64,000 bases of DNA from Psychrobacter sp. Pi2-52. GTDB taxonomy: Bacteria > Pseudomonadota > Gammaproteobacteria > Pseudomonadales > Moraxellaceae. Shown here one piece after another: positions 8,111 to 16,336 of this stretch (position 1 is the stretch's first letter; the number at the start of each line of letters is the position of its first letter). A program made the position numbers and the translations under genes. Below the pieces are notes generated by a model. The model had not been told where the DNA came from. It ran no database searches and worked only from the letters and a program-made list of their open reading frames with translations. The stretch spans positions 62,001 to 126,000 of the forward strand of contig NZ_CAJHBS010000002.1 of the NCBI RefSeq assembly GCF_904846705.1, read 5' to 3'.

Positions 8111-11100
8111 ATGAATAACATACTTACTAATACCGTCGCTTCATGGCAGCTTAAAACGCTAGCGATAGCAGTCACGTCATTTATGATCTCTACTGCTGCT
8201 CAGGCCAGCTTGCAGCGTCATGGGGACTTAGAAATATACAAAGGCCCACAACAAGCGCTGCCAGTTATTACTCTGATGCTAGATGTCTCAGGAAGTATGG
8301 ATACGATTGACTCACCTAGTGGTTGTCAGTACAGATATTCCGGTGGAAGATATTATTATTACACAGAAGATGATTATGGCTATACAACATATTATTGTAA
8401 AATAGGAAGTAATAAATATTATCGCCGTATTGATAACTTAAAAATGGGGGTTTCTAATTTAGTTAAAGATTCTGACCTCCAGGGTGTTGTTAAACTTGGT
8501 ATTGGCACATATCCTCGTTCTGGTAGTGGAGATACAAGTAACGGTCATATTGATATACCTGCTAAAAAGCTTGATGCAATCCACAAGGCAGATATTGACA
8601 CTTTCATTGCGACACTTTCTGCTAATGGTGGTACGCCAGCCGCTCAAGCCTATGCCGAAGCTGGTGCCTATATGATGGGTACAACAACTAACAGTATTGT
8701 AGATACACCATTCTCTTTATACAAAGATACATTTAAAAACTATAGATATACAGGATTAGACAACACCTCGGATGGAGATCAGAAGTGTACGGCTTGGGAG
8801 AGTATAGATAAAAGCTCGCTTAGCCCAAGTAATAACTTTATAAAGTGTACGAATTGGCAAAGTGTATCGAAATTAAATACTGATACTTTAGATAGAGACG
8901 GTCATGAGGTTTATGCAACTCAAAGAGATATTGAGGGCCGGGGCCGGTGGGCATACTATGTATATACCGATTTTTATAGACAAATAATTGCTGCAAACGA
9001 TCCGCTGATTACGAGCAATAATATCTTTCCTTATCCACTAATAGACACGACTGTTACGAACTATGCATATAGTGGTTTTCCTTATTCTGCGGATAATACG
9101 AAGACAGCCAATAAAAGATACTACGAGAAACCTCTCCCTGAAAGCGATGCCACCTGTGCTGGTAATGGTATTTATTTCTTGACTGATGGTGAGCCTAACT
9201 CTTCTAGTTCAACAATTGCCAAAACAGTGATGAATAATGCTTTAAAGCCAGTAGGTTCAAGTATAGGAGCTTTATCAGTAACGTGTAATAGTGGTGGAAG
9301 TTCTGGTTGGGATTGTATGGCTGACTTTTCTAATAAACTATTGAATACTTCTAATCCTAGTGGTATTGCCATTAAGACGGCTACGGTTGGTTTTGGTTCA
9401 GTATATAATAGCATCAAGAATGCGACGACCAATGTAGACTGTAATGCAAGCGACGATGTTAATGCTAGGAATTTATGTAATCTAGGCATCAATGGTCAAG
9501 GTGGCTTTTATTATGCAGAGAGTGCAGAAGATATCGTTAGTAGTGTCAAATCTTTGACAGGTAGGCTAACGACTGTTATTCCTCCTATCTCTACAGGTAG
9601 TATGGCAGTACCTCTAGATGACTTAAACGTTTCTACCTCACGTAAATTTGCTTATTTACCTATTCTTGATCCAGATCCTTTGTCACCTAAGAAACTGTGG
9701 AAAGGAAACCTTAAAAAATATAATATAAAAAATGGAACCTTAGTAGATAAAGATAATAAAGCAGTATTTACTGACAAGGATGGCGTATTTGCCCTAAATA
9801 CTTCTGACCTCTATAACACTATCATAGATACAAGTCGTGTAGATGCTAGACGACCTGATAAAGGGACACCTCAGATAGGCGGTACATATCAGCATATTTA
9901 CGAAAACAACTATAGCCGTAAGCTCTATGTTAACCAAGGTGGCGACTTAAAGAGCCTTAGTACTAATGCTCTAACTAATTTGGCTAAGCCAGTTGGATTT
10001 AATGCTTTAAACAGCACTTACTCAAATACTCAAAAGCAGCAGTTACTAAACTTTTTAGGCTATCCAGTATCAAATTCATTAATTGTGAATGACTCACAAG
10101 CAACTGGTGTGGCATTTGATCGTTCTAAAAAGCAACTAGGTGGGGTATTGCACTCTCTACCACAGTTGATTTCCAAAAAAGCAGAATTGAAAACAGATGG
10201 TTCAATCGACAATACCAAACGTGAGGATTACGTACTTTACGGTTCACTTGATGGTGCTCTGCATGTTATTAAAGATACTGACTATGGTGCAAATAAAGTA
10301 GGCGAAGAAGTCTTTACTTTTATTCCTAAACACATTCTAGATCAACAAGGAGCAAGCTTTGTTGATCCTGATAGAGTCGCTAATGACACTATATTCGGTG
10401 TTGATGGGCCTTGGACAGTATTTACTAATTATAAGTATTCAAGTACGAAAGTAGAGGCATTACAATCTTTTGCGTTTGGTGGGTTGAGAATGGGTGGGTC
10501 TATGTATTACGGCCTCAATCTATCTGATCTGACCAGTCCTAAAATGATATATTCAGTCGGTTCTACCTATGCTATTGATGGTAGCTCGGCTGCAAAAGGT
10601 ATTAAAAATGATACTGTCGCTAATACTACTACCAATACAAATGAGCAAAAAGCCTATGCAAAAATGGGGCTTAGTTTTGCTGAGCCTAGTATAGGGTATA
10701 TCATGAAAGGTGGTGAGCGAGTCATGGTGAATTTCTTAGCTGGTGGCTATGATCGATGCTATGAAGATCCTAAATTTAAACTTGGTTCTGCTGTTACCAC
10801 TAATATCATTTCAGGTTGTAATGGTAAGACATCTGCTCAAGGCAACGGTGTCTATATGGTGCAAGTCGGTCAAGAAAAAATTGACAAAACAACGTCTACT
10901 ACTCCGGACGCAACCAACGAAAATAGCTTTGACACTACCTCAGGTAATGGTGATTTATTATGGTGGACCAGTAACGATAATAATGGTGCTGGAAACAGCA
11001 AATTCACGCAAGCACCAGATATGAAGCATAGTGTAGTCACTGAAATTCGTGCCCTAGATCGTAATTATGATGGACTAACGGATCAATTGGTCTTTGCTGA

Positions 11101-12112
11101 CTTAGGTGGGCAAGTATGGCGAGTAGATATTAATAGCGCCACGGATGCTCGAGACTTCTCTGTTAAAAGAGTCACAAAAATACTTGATCTATCCGCTAAC
11201 GGGACTAATGCTGCATCTAGTGGAACTGATGCACTACCTCGAATTTATGAGAAGCCATTAGTAACCTTTACTAGATTAGGTGAAGGCACTGATATTGTGG
11301 GCCTAGTGACTGTAGGTACGGGTGATAGAAGCTCGCCTGTCACAGCACAACGAAACGTAGCCGATCGCATCTATACTTTTGTAGATCAAGATATTGCGCG
11401 TCCTGATTTGTTTTGTTATGACGTTCAAGATACTACCGTTGATGAATGTGCAAACGTGACGCTGACTCTAAAGCAGCCAGCGGCAGTGACACCTGCAAAT
11501 TTAGTAGAGCTCACCACCAATAGCTCTGGTGAGTTCACCAATGATAATACAATCAAAACTACAATGGACAACTATACAAAGCTTGGTTGGTATATCCCAT
11601 TAACGATGTGGTCTGATACTAATACCAATGGTACGCAGTCCATTTCGACAAATAATAGAGCTCTCAAGATGTTTAACCAGCCGGATGCGATAGCGGGTTT
11701 ATTATTCACCACTGTCTACAATCCTAATGTGGGAGATACTTCAGGGACTTGTTCTGCAGGTGTGACTGGGCGTACTCAGAGAGAGCAGCTATGTCTTCCT
11801 TACGGTGTATGTTTGAGTAAAGGGTTAGACAACAATGGTAATCTTACTGGAAATTGGGCAGTTCGAAAAACACGTTATGTCTCTAACGCAGGTATAGGTA
11901 TTGTTGATAATATTATTGCAGATGGTAATTTTGATGGTGATGTAAAAAATAGTGTCGTAGTACTAGAAAATTCTTGTCCAGGTGGGAATTGTGGCGGCGG
12001 TAAAACCGAATTGGTCGTCAATCCTATTACTGAAGAATTAAATTGTCAGGGTACCAGCTGTAAAGTAGTGACAGACTCGCAGCTAGATCCCATGGAATGG
12101 AAGGAGCGATAA
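8111..12112 (+). CDS. pilY1: PilY1/PilC-type pilus tip adhesin
   Basis: Large secreted T4P tip protein that combines adhesion with control of extension and retraction. It has a signal peptide (cleavage near AQA-SLQ), then a von Willebrand A domain with the MIDAS motif DVSGSMD at about residue 57, the Thr motif in NGGTPAAQAYAEAG near 180, and FLTDGEPNSS near 357. A Tyr-rich loop bounded by two Cys follows the MIDAS directly (about residues 73-97). The C-terminal half is the PilY1 beta-propeller, with the calcium-loop signature DRNYDGLTDQLVFAD near 982, then GGQVWRVD and VTVGTGDR. At 1333 aa it is longer than Pseudomonas PilY1 (about 1160). It ends at 12112 with the next start in the adjoining base, and AAGGAG inside its end serves that gene. 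Confidence 0.93.
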   Translation: MNNILTNTVASWQLKTLAIAVTSFMISTAAQASLQRHGDLEIYKGPQQALPVITLMLDVSGSMDTIDSPSGCQYRYSGGRYYYYTEDDYGYTTYYCKIGSNKYYRRIDNLKMGVSNLVKDSDLQGVVKLGIGTYPRSGSGDTSNGHIDIPAKKLDAIHKADIDTFIATLSANGGTPAAQAYAEAGAYMMGTTTNSIVDTPFSLYKDTFKNYRYTGLDNTSDGDQKCTAWESIDKSSLSPSNNFIKCTNWQSVSKLNTDTLDRDGHEVYATQRDIEGRGRWAYYVYTDFYRQIIAANDPLITSNNIFPYPLIDTTVTNYAYSGFPYSADNTKTANKRYYEKPLPESDATCAGNGIYFLTDGEPNSSSSTIAKTVMNNALKPVGSSIGALSVTCNSGGSSGWDCMADFSNKLLNTSNPSGIAIKTATVGFGSVYNSIKNATTNVDCNASDDVNARNLCNLGINGQGGFYYAESAEDIVSSVKSLTGRLTTVIPPISTGSMAVPLDDLNVSTSRKFAYLPILDPDPLSPKKLWKGNLKKYNIKNGTLVDKDNKAVFTDKDGVFALNTSDLYNTIIDTSRVDARRPDKGTPQIGGTYQHIYENNYSRKLYVNQGGDLKSLSTNALTNLAKPVGFNALNSTYSNTQKQQLLNFLGYPVSNSLIVNDSQATGVAFDRSKKQLGGVLHSLPQLISKKAELKTDGSIDNTKREDYVLYGSLDGALHVIKDTDYGANKVGEEVFTFIPKHILDQQGASFVDPDRVANDTIFGVDGPWTVFTNYKYSSTKVEALQSFAFGGLRMGGSMYYGLNLSDLTSPKMIYSVGSTYAIDGSSAAKGIKNDTVANTTTNTNEQKAYAKMGLSFAEPSIGYIMKGGERVMVNFLAGGYDRCYEDPKFKLGSAVTTNIISGCNGKTSAQGNGVYMVQVGQEKIDKTTSTTPDATNENSFDTTSGNGDLLWWTSNDNNGAGNSKFTQAPDMKHSVVTEIRALDRNYDGLTDQLVFADLGGQVWRVDINSATDARDFSVKRVTKILDLSANGTNAASSGTDALPRIYEKPLVTFTRLGEGTDIVGLVTVGTGDRSSPVTAQRNVADRIYTFVDQDIARPDLFCYDVQDTTVDECANVTLTLKQPAAVTPANLVELTTNSSGEFTNDNTIKTTMDNYTKLGWYIPLTMWSDTNTNGTQSISTNNRALKMFNQPDAIAGLLFTTVYNPNVGDTSGTCSAGVTGRTQREQLCLPYGVCLSKGLDNNGNLTGNWAVRKTRYVSNAGIGIVDNIIADGNFDGDVKNSVVVLENSCPGGNCGGGKTELVVNPITEELNCQGTSCKVVTDSQLDPMEWKER

Positions 12113-12631
12113 GTGCGTCGACCCTTTGAGCGCGGATTTACTATCATTGAACTGATGATAGTTGTCATGATAATTGGTATTCTTGCCGCGATTGCCGTTC
12201 CGTCTTATAGGCAGTATGTGCGCAAAAATGCACAAAGTGAAGCTGAGTCGAATATGCTTAGGTTGAGTATGGAGCTCGAACGCTGGAGGGCAAAAACCCT
12301 GACATATGGGGGCTTTACACCCAGCAGAGGGTGGTCCTCTAAGGCTGATACTGTCTATGTACCTAGCGGCAGCACAGCTGCTAATCATAATTATGCAGTA
12401 AGAGTAAAGCATGTTAGCTCAGCTACCACGCCTGTTGCTGTATCCTTGTCGGTAGCCTCACCAGCGAACAGCTGGGTGATGGTAGCAACACCGCGTGCTG
12501 GTAGTTTAGTCGAAAATAACCCTATGTTGGCTTACACTAGCCAAGGTGTAAAATGTGCCTCTAAAGCCAGCAATATAATGGTAGCGGCTGGATCGGTACA
12601 GAATTGCGGAGTAGGGAGTGAACCATGGTAA
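12113..12631 (+). CDS. pilE: PilE-like minor pilin (first copy)
   Basis: Type IV minor pilin of the PilE class found downstream of pilY1 in gammaproteobacteria. The class III leader is short: [31 protein letters not shown], with PilD site, Glu+5, and the AVPSY motif ending the N-terminal helix. The start is GTG 12113, adjoining the pilY1 stop, with AAGGAG 6 bases upstream. The 172-aa protein has two Cys near the C-terminus (VKCAS and QNCG), the likely D-region disulfide. It overlaps the next pilin gene by 7 bases. Confidence 0.88.
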   Translation: MRRPFERGFTIIELMIVVMIIGILAAIAVPSYRQYVRKNAQSEAESNMLRLSMELERWRAKTLTYGGFTPSRGWSSKADTVYVPSGSTAANHNYAVRVKHVSSATTPVAVSLSVASPANSWVMVATPRAGSLVENNPMLAYTSQGVKCASKASNIMVAAGSVQNCGVGSEPW

Positions 12632-13086
12632 AGCAAAGTATAAATGGTTTTACACTGATCGAACTTATGATCGTAGTCGTTATTATTGGTATACTAGCTT
12701 CGATTGCTTATCCAAGCTATCAGGGCTATATAGAAAAGGGTAAGCGCATCGATATGATGGCTGAAATGCAGCAAATAGCGTCAAGAATAGAAGCCAATAA
12801 AATTACCTATAAGCGTTATGATCGAATTCCACTCAGTGAAATATTCAGTAATACTGTCAGTGGTGCAGGTACTACTTTTCCCAGTACTGGTACCGCCCTT
12901 TATAATGTCAGCATCTCACCTGTGAGTGGCTCTAATTTAAATGGAAGAAACTGGACGCTTACTGCTAATCCTATATCAGGTACTCAAATGGAAGGTGATG
13001 GCATGCTTACTCTCAATTTTGAGGGTGAAAAATGCCGAGGCAGTGGTTCAGACCGAAAATGTGGCTTCGATAATGAATGGAATTAA
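12625..13086 (+). CDS. PilE-like minor pilin (second copy)
   Basis: Second PilE-type minor pilin and last gene of the operon. The leader [30 protein letters not shown] is canonical. The body ([26 protein letters not shown]) resembles the PilE family, and a C-terminal Cys pair (EKCRGSG and RKCGF) marks the disulfide loop. ATG 12625 lies 7 bases inside the preceding gene, with GGGAG upstream. No intrinsic terminator is evident after it; the next gene has its own sigma-54 promoter 160 bp downstream. Confidence 0.88.
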   Translation: MVKQSINGFTLIELMIVVVIIGILASIAYPSYQGYIEKGKRIDMMAEMQQIASRIEANKITYKRYDRIPLSEIFSNTVSGAGTTFPSTGTALYNVSISPVSGSNLNGRNWTLTANPISGTQMEGDGMLTLNFEGEKCRGSGSDRKCGFDNEWN

Positions 13087-13105
13087 AGAATCTTCAAAAT
13101 ATGGC

Positions 13106-13118
13106 GACAAAAATTGTC
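13106..13118. promoter_or_regulatory. Dyad upstream of the pilin sigma-54 promoter
   Basis: GACAA-AAA-TTGTC lies about 130 bp upstream of the -24 element, an enhancer-like distance. TTGTCAGT, which overlaps this dyad, recurs near 4835 upstream of the other sigma-54 promoter. A PilR-type activator site is a guess from position only. Confidence 0.25.
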
Positions 13119-13245
13119 AGTCAAAATTACCAACAACCAATAAATGTCACCTTAAAAATAAAATTGAGTGAGTAATAGGTAACAATAACTGTTTTACCCT
13201 AGTGATAGTTTCATCGACAGACTGATTTTTTCGAAAAAACAAAAT

Positions 13246-13261
13246 TGGCATAATATATGCA
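13246..13261 (+). promoter_or_regulatory. Sigma-54 (-24/-12) promoter of the pilin gene
   Basis: TGGCATAATATATGCA matches the RpoN consensus, with GG at 13247-13248 and GC at 13259-13260 spaced by 10 bases, and differs from TTGCA only by A for the first T. It is 90 bp upstream of the pilin ATG. RpoN/PilR control of the major pilin is established in Pseudomonas aeruginosa. Confidence 0.82.
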
Positions 13262-13350
13262 CCGATTAAGGTAAGAAACAAATATCTTGTCTATGTTCAG
13301 GCAGACAGAAAGATATTACTGTTTAGTCTATCTATCTAATAGGAGTTCTT

Positions 13351-13707
13351 ATGAACACTGCTCAAAAAGGTTTTACCTTAATCGAACTAATGATCGTTGT
13401 TGCTATCATCGGTATTCTGGCTGCGATCGCTATTCCTGCTTACCAGAACTATACTCAACGTTCAGGAGAGCGTGCATGTTTGGCTGAGGCCAAGTCATGG
13501 ATCAATACAGTTGTTGTAGACTTACAGGATCCAGAAGGTGCTAGTACTGTTACGGTCGCTTCCGATTATAATAACAGTGCATGTGCTTCGGTCACTCCTG
13601 CTACAATTGACCTCACTACTGCTTCGGTTGTATTTACACCTAAGACTGGTGCAAAAACTACTACTTGTAATGTTGCTGGTGGTGGTACATGTGCCGTAGC
13701 GCCGTAA
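13351..13707 (+). CDS. pilA: Type IV pilin, probable major subunit (PilA-like)
   Basis: Type IVa pilin, 118 aa. The leader [38 protein letters not shown] is the textbook class III prepilin, with PilD cleavage after Gly7 and Glu+5. The mature chain has two Cys pairs: ACLAEAK with SACAS, and the C-terminal loop [10 protein letters not shown]. At about 111 mature residues it is short for a major pilin. It has its own -24/-12 promoter, GGAG 7 bases before ATG and a strong terminator, the pattern expected of a highly expressed subunit. The next gene is a pilin-type oligosaccharyltransferase, so glycosylation is likely; the chain ends in Pro, without the C-terminal Ser that Pseudomonas TfpO uses. 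A paralogous pilin lies at 15831. Confidence 0.88.
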   Translation: MNTAQKGFTLIELMIVVAIIGILAAIAIPAYQNYTQRSGERACLAEAKSWINTVVVDLQDPEGASTVTVASDYNNSACASVTPATIDLTTASVVFTPKTGAKTTTCNVAGGGTCAVAP

Positions 13708-13738
13708 TATTTTAGGGTATAATGGTTTATATTTTATA

Positions 13739-13764
13739 AAAGTCGGCTATTGTCGGCTTTTTTT
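13739..13764 (+). terminator. Terminator between pilin and oligosaccharyltransferase
   Basis: AAAGTCGGC-TATT-GTCGGCTTT pairs fully with two G-U wobbles and is followed by T residues. Because the transferase starts only 20 bases later, this probably acts as an attenuator that lets some transcripts through. Confidence 0.8.
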
Positions 13765-13783
13765 ATTTTCTTAGGTTTGAAGT

Positions 13784-15649
13784 ATGCAGTTAAGTAAGCT
13801 ATCAAATAAACAAGGTCAACCTACAATAATAAAATGGTTAATCACTTTAATGTTGACTTTGCCGTTTTTACTGCCTTGGTATTATCCTCCATATGTAGAT
13901 TTTTATATGGATATTACAGTAATGATGTTGGGTACGTTACTACTTACTTACTTACTTTTCAATATAGAAAAAATTAAAGTATCGATTTTGGCGATGTGCC
14001 TTGTATCATTTGCTGTATATTTGCCTATACAAGCCATATTGCTAGACTTTCCATATATATTTAGCTCTGTATACTCAGCTGGTTTTTTTGTTTTATTAGC
14101 TTTACTGCTGACTGCTTTTCTCAGTATATCTAAAGATCATGCCGCGCTTATCACCTATGGTGTGCTATGGGGAGTGGTAATACTTACTGTGGTTCAATTG
14201 GTTCTATATACTACCCAGTTGGCGATTATAGACCCAGAAACAAGGGATAGGGTCGGTTGGATACTATTTGCAGGAGAGGGAGGGCAGGTCGGTCAACGTA
14301 ATAACTTTAGTCACATTATTATGTGGGGATTTATTGCAAGCATTATCTTACAAAGTATAGGTAAATTATCTTCATCAAAAATGTGGTTACTGATCCTATG
14401 TTGCTCTATAGCTATGGCACACGCAGGCTCACGTACAGTCATTCTATATATAATTGGGCTATCTATTATGGTGGGATATCAATGGATGGTAACCAAAAAT
14501 ATTAGTACTAAACCATTCTCACGTAATATCGTAATTGCATTAGCTATCGCTTTGTGTGCCCAGTTTATAGTTCCTTTCATTACAAATATATTTTTATCCT
14601 CTAACGTTAGTAGCGGTACCGATAGAATTTTAGTAAATAGTGCGTATGCCTATATACCAAGATGGCTTGAATGGCAAAAAGCATGGCTGATGTTCTTAGA
14701 CGCACCTATGATAGGTCAAGGTTGGGGCACTTATGGTTTTCAGTCATTTTGGTATCATGATCAGGTTGCTACTATAGGAGATCCTAGAGAAAACAATTTT
14801 TTTTCGCATTGTCATAATTTGCTGCTGCAATTATTAGCAGAGGTAGGGCTACTTGGTACCTTATTACTTATATTGCCTACATCATATATATTTATCAGAG
14901 CATTTTTTAAATACGCAGCAGATGTCACGACCTTTGGTTTATTGATGATGTGCGTAATTAGTTTGATTCATAGTATGGTAGAGTTTCCCTTATGGCACAG
15001 TAACTTCCTTATCGTATTCTCAATTATGTTATTTTTGATAGTTAGGCGAATAACTGTAGATGAAGAGGATGTGACAAGTGCTGCAAAAGTTCTAGATTCT
15101 ACGAATTATAATAAATACGGCTTGAAAACAGCGTGTATAGCCTATTCTGTATTAACCATGCTATTTGTGGTGATTATTTTATTAGATCATGAAAGACAGG
15201 TAAACAAGGCCTTTGCTATGGGAGGAGGAATATATAATGCTCAAAGTTTGGCAATAGGAGAGCAAGGAAAATATATTCCTTTTTATAATAAATACGCAGA
15301 TAAACTTTCTGCTTTACAAGTTAATCCTGATATTGGAACTACTGATCAACTGCAGCAGTCTGATAAGCTTCTCGTCGATAACATGCTTGTATTTCCCTAT
15401 TACACTCATACAGCAGCTCATATCATATATTTACAGAAAATGGGTAGAACTGAAGAGGCTAAGCTATGGCTAGATAAGACTGCCTTATACTATCCCCGTG
15501 TACTGCCAGGATTGATACGATTAACTCAAAAATACCCAGCAGAGTTAGGTTATTTGCAGCAGTATACAGTGCAACTATGTGAAAAGGCGGTTATTTCACA
15601 GATGTATACATTACAGAAGAATCATTGTGAAATACCTATTATAAATTAA
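13784..15649 (+). CDS. pglL: PglL/TfpO-type O-oligosaccharyltransferase
   Basis: Polytopic inner-membrane enzyme of the Wzy_C / PglL superfamily that transfers a lipid-linked glycan to pilin or other periplasmic proteins. The 621-aa chain has about ten or more hydrophobic segments, the Wzy_C hallmark HCHNLLLQLLAEVGLLG (near residue 343, with the conserved His), WLEWQKAWLMFLDAPMIGQGWGTYG just before it, and EFPLWHSNFLI after it; the last roughly 120 residues form a soluble tail. Members with this tail next to pilin genes are usually protein O-transferases rather than O-antigen ligases. It lies 76 bp downstream of one pilin and 181 bp upstream of another, with glycan-assembly genes following. 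The alternative, WaaL O-antigen ligase, is less likely here. Confidence 0.85.
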   Translation: MQLSKLSNKQGQPTIIKWLITLMLTLPFLLPWYYPPYVDFYMDITVMMLGTLLLTYLLFNIEKIKVSILAMCLVSFAVYLPIQAILLDFPYIFSSVYSAGFFVLLALLLTAFLSISKDHAALITYGVLWGVVILTVVQLVLYTTQLAIIDPETRDRVGWILFAGEGGQVGQRNNFSHIIMWGFIASIILQSIGKLSSSKMWLLILCCSIAMAHAGSRTVILYIIGLSIMVGYQWMVTKNISTKPFSRNIVIALAIALCAQFIVPFITNIFLSSNVSSGTDRILVNSAYAYIPRWLEWQKAWLMFLDAPMIGQGWGTYGFQSFWYHDQVATIGDPRENNFFSHCHNLLLQLLAEVGLLGTLLLILPTSYIFIRAFFKYAADVTTFGLLMMCVISLIHSMVEFPLWHSNFLIVFSIMLFLIVRRITVDEEDVTSAAKVLDSTNYNKYGLKTACIAYSVLTMLFVVIILLDHERQVNKAFAMGGGIYNAQSLAIGEQGKYIPFYNKYADKLSALQVNPDIGTTDQLQQSDKLLVDNMLVFPYYTHTAAHIIYLQKMGRTEEAKLWLDKTALYYPRVLPGLIRLTQKYPAELGYLQQYTVQLCEKAVISQMYTLQKNHCEIPIIN

Positions 15650-15754
15650 CCCAAGGGCGGCTCATTGTTTGCACAGTATTCAAACTATAAGGTTCTGTAT
15701 TATACATTGCTATTGATTTTCACTGCTTTGTTAGATTGATGTGTATACTGGAGG

Positions 15755-15797
15755 TGATCATAAAGTTATAAATATTCTCAGAGTATATATATGATCA
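15755..15797. repeat. Nested dyad upstream of second pilin
   Basis: Perfect outer arms TGATCATA (15755-15762) and TATGATCA (15790-15797) enclose inner arms ATATTCTC / GAGTATAT (15772-15779, 15781-15788) with one mismatch. It is centred about 55 bp before the pilin ATG, so it could be an operator or a leader hairpin. Confidence 0.45.
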
Positions 15798-15830
15798 TGA
15801 ATTATTATCAATATAGTATTTAAAACCAAT

Positions 15831-16205
15831 ATGAATAACCGATACTGTCAGTCAGGGCTTACCTTAATAGAATTGATGATCGTAATCACTATCATCGGTA
15901 TAGTTGCCTCAATAGCTATACCTAGCTATGAATTTTTCGCTGACAGGGTGAAGCGTGATGCCTGCTTATCCGAAACAAAACTATATAGCAATCAAGTTTT
16001 TCTGGCTATTAATGATCAAGATGATAGATCAATACCGACTGCACCAAGTATAAGTAGCTGTCAGTTTATAACGGACGCAACAGGCTGGACATTAGGTACA
16101 CAACAGATAATATATGCTGTCTCTAAATCCTCTATAAATGATCGTATAAAATGTGATATCTCAAAAGGAACACCTTGTCAGTTGGTGACAAGCTCTATTA
16201 ACTAA
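15831..16205 (+). CDS. Second type IV pilin (paralog of the 13351 pilin)
   Basis: Type IV pilin, 124 aa. The leader [35 protein letters not shown] has a PilD site with Leu instead of Phe at +1 and Glu+5. The cysteine plan copies the first pilin: RDACLSETK with SSCQF, then the C-terminal loop KCDISKGTPC. It ends SSIN, with Ser near the C-terminus, unlike the first pilin. It sits between the oligosaccharyltransferase and the sugar transferase, with no sigma-54 element and no clear ribosome-binding site before its ATG. It could be an alternative major pilin, a minor pilin or a dedicated glycan acceptor; the sequence does not decide. Confidence 0.8.
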   Translation: MNNRYCQSGLTLIELMIVITIIGIVASIAIPSYEFFADRVKRDACLSETKLYSNQVFLAINDQDDRSIPTAPSISSCQFITDATGWTLGTQQIIYAVSKSSINDRIKCDISKGTPCQLVTSSIN

Positions 16206-16336
16206 ATACAAATTCCTGTCTACAACAATCAAGGTCGATAGCAAATTACTATCTTATTAACTTTATATATTTGATTATATTTATTTAAAAAATATAGGTA
16301 AAAAATACTGTTATTTTGAAAGAGTACATAATTAAT

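Noticed and set aside
13784..15649. WaaL O-antigen ligase instead of a protein oligosaccharyltransferase
   Set aside because: The Wzy_C family alone cannot separate the two, but the position between two pilin genes and the soluble tail favour the pilin-linked type.
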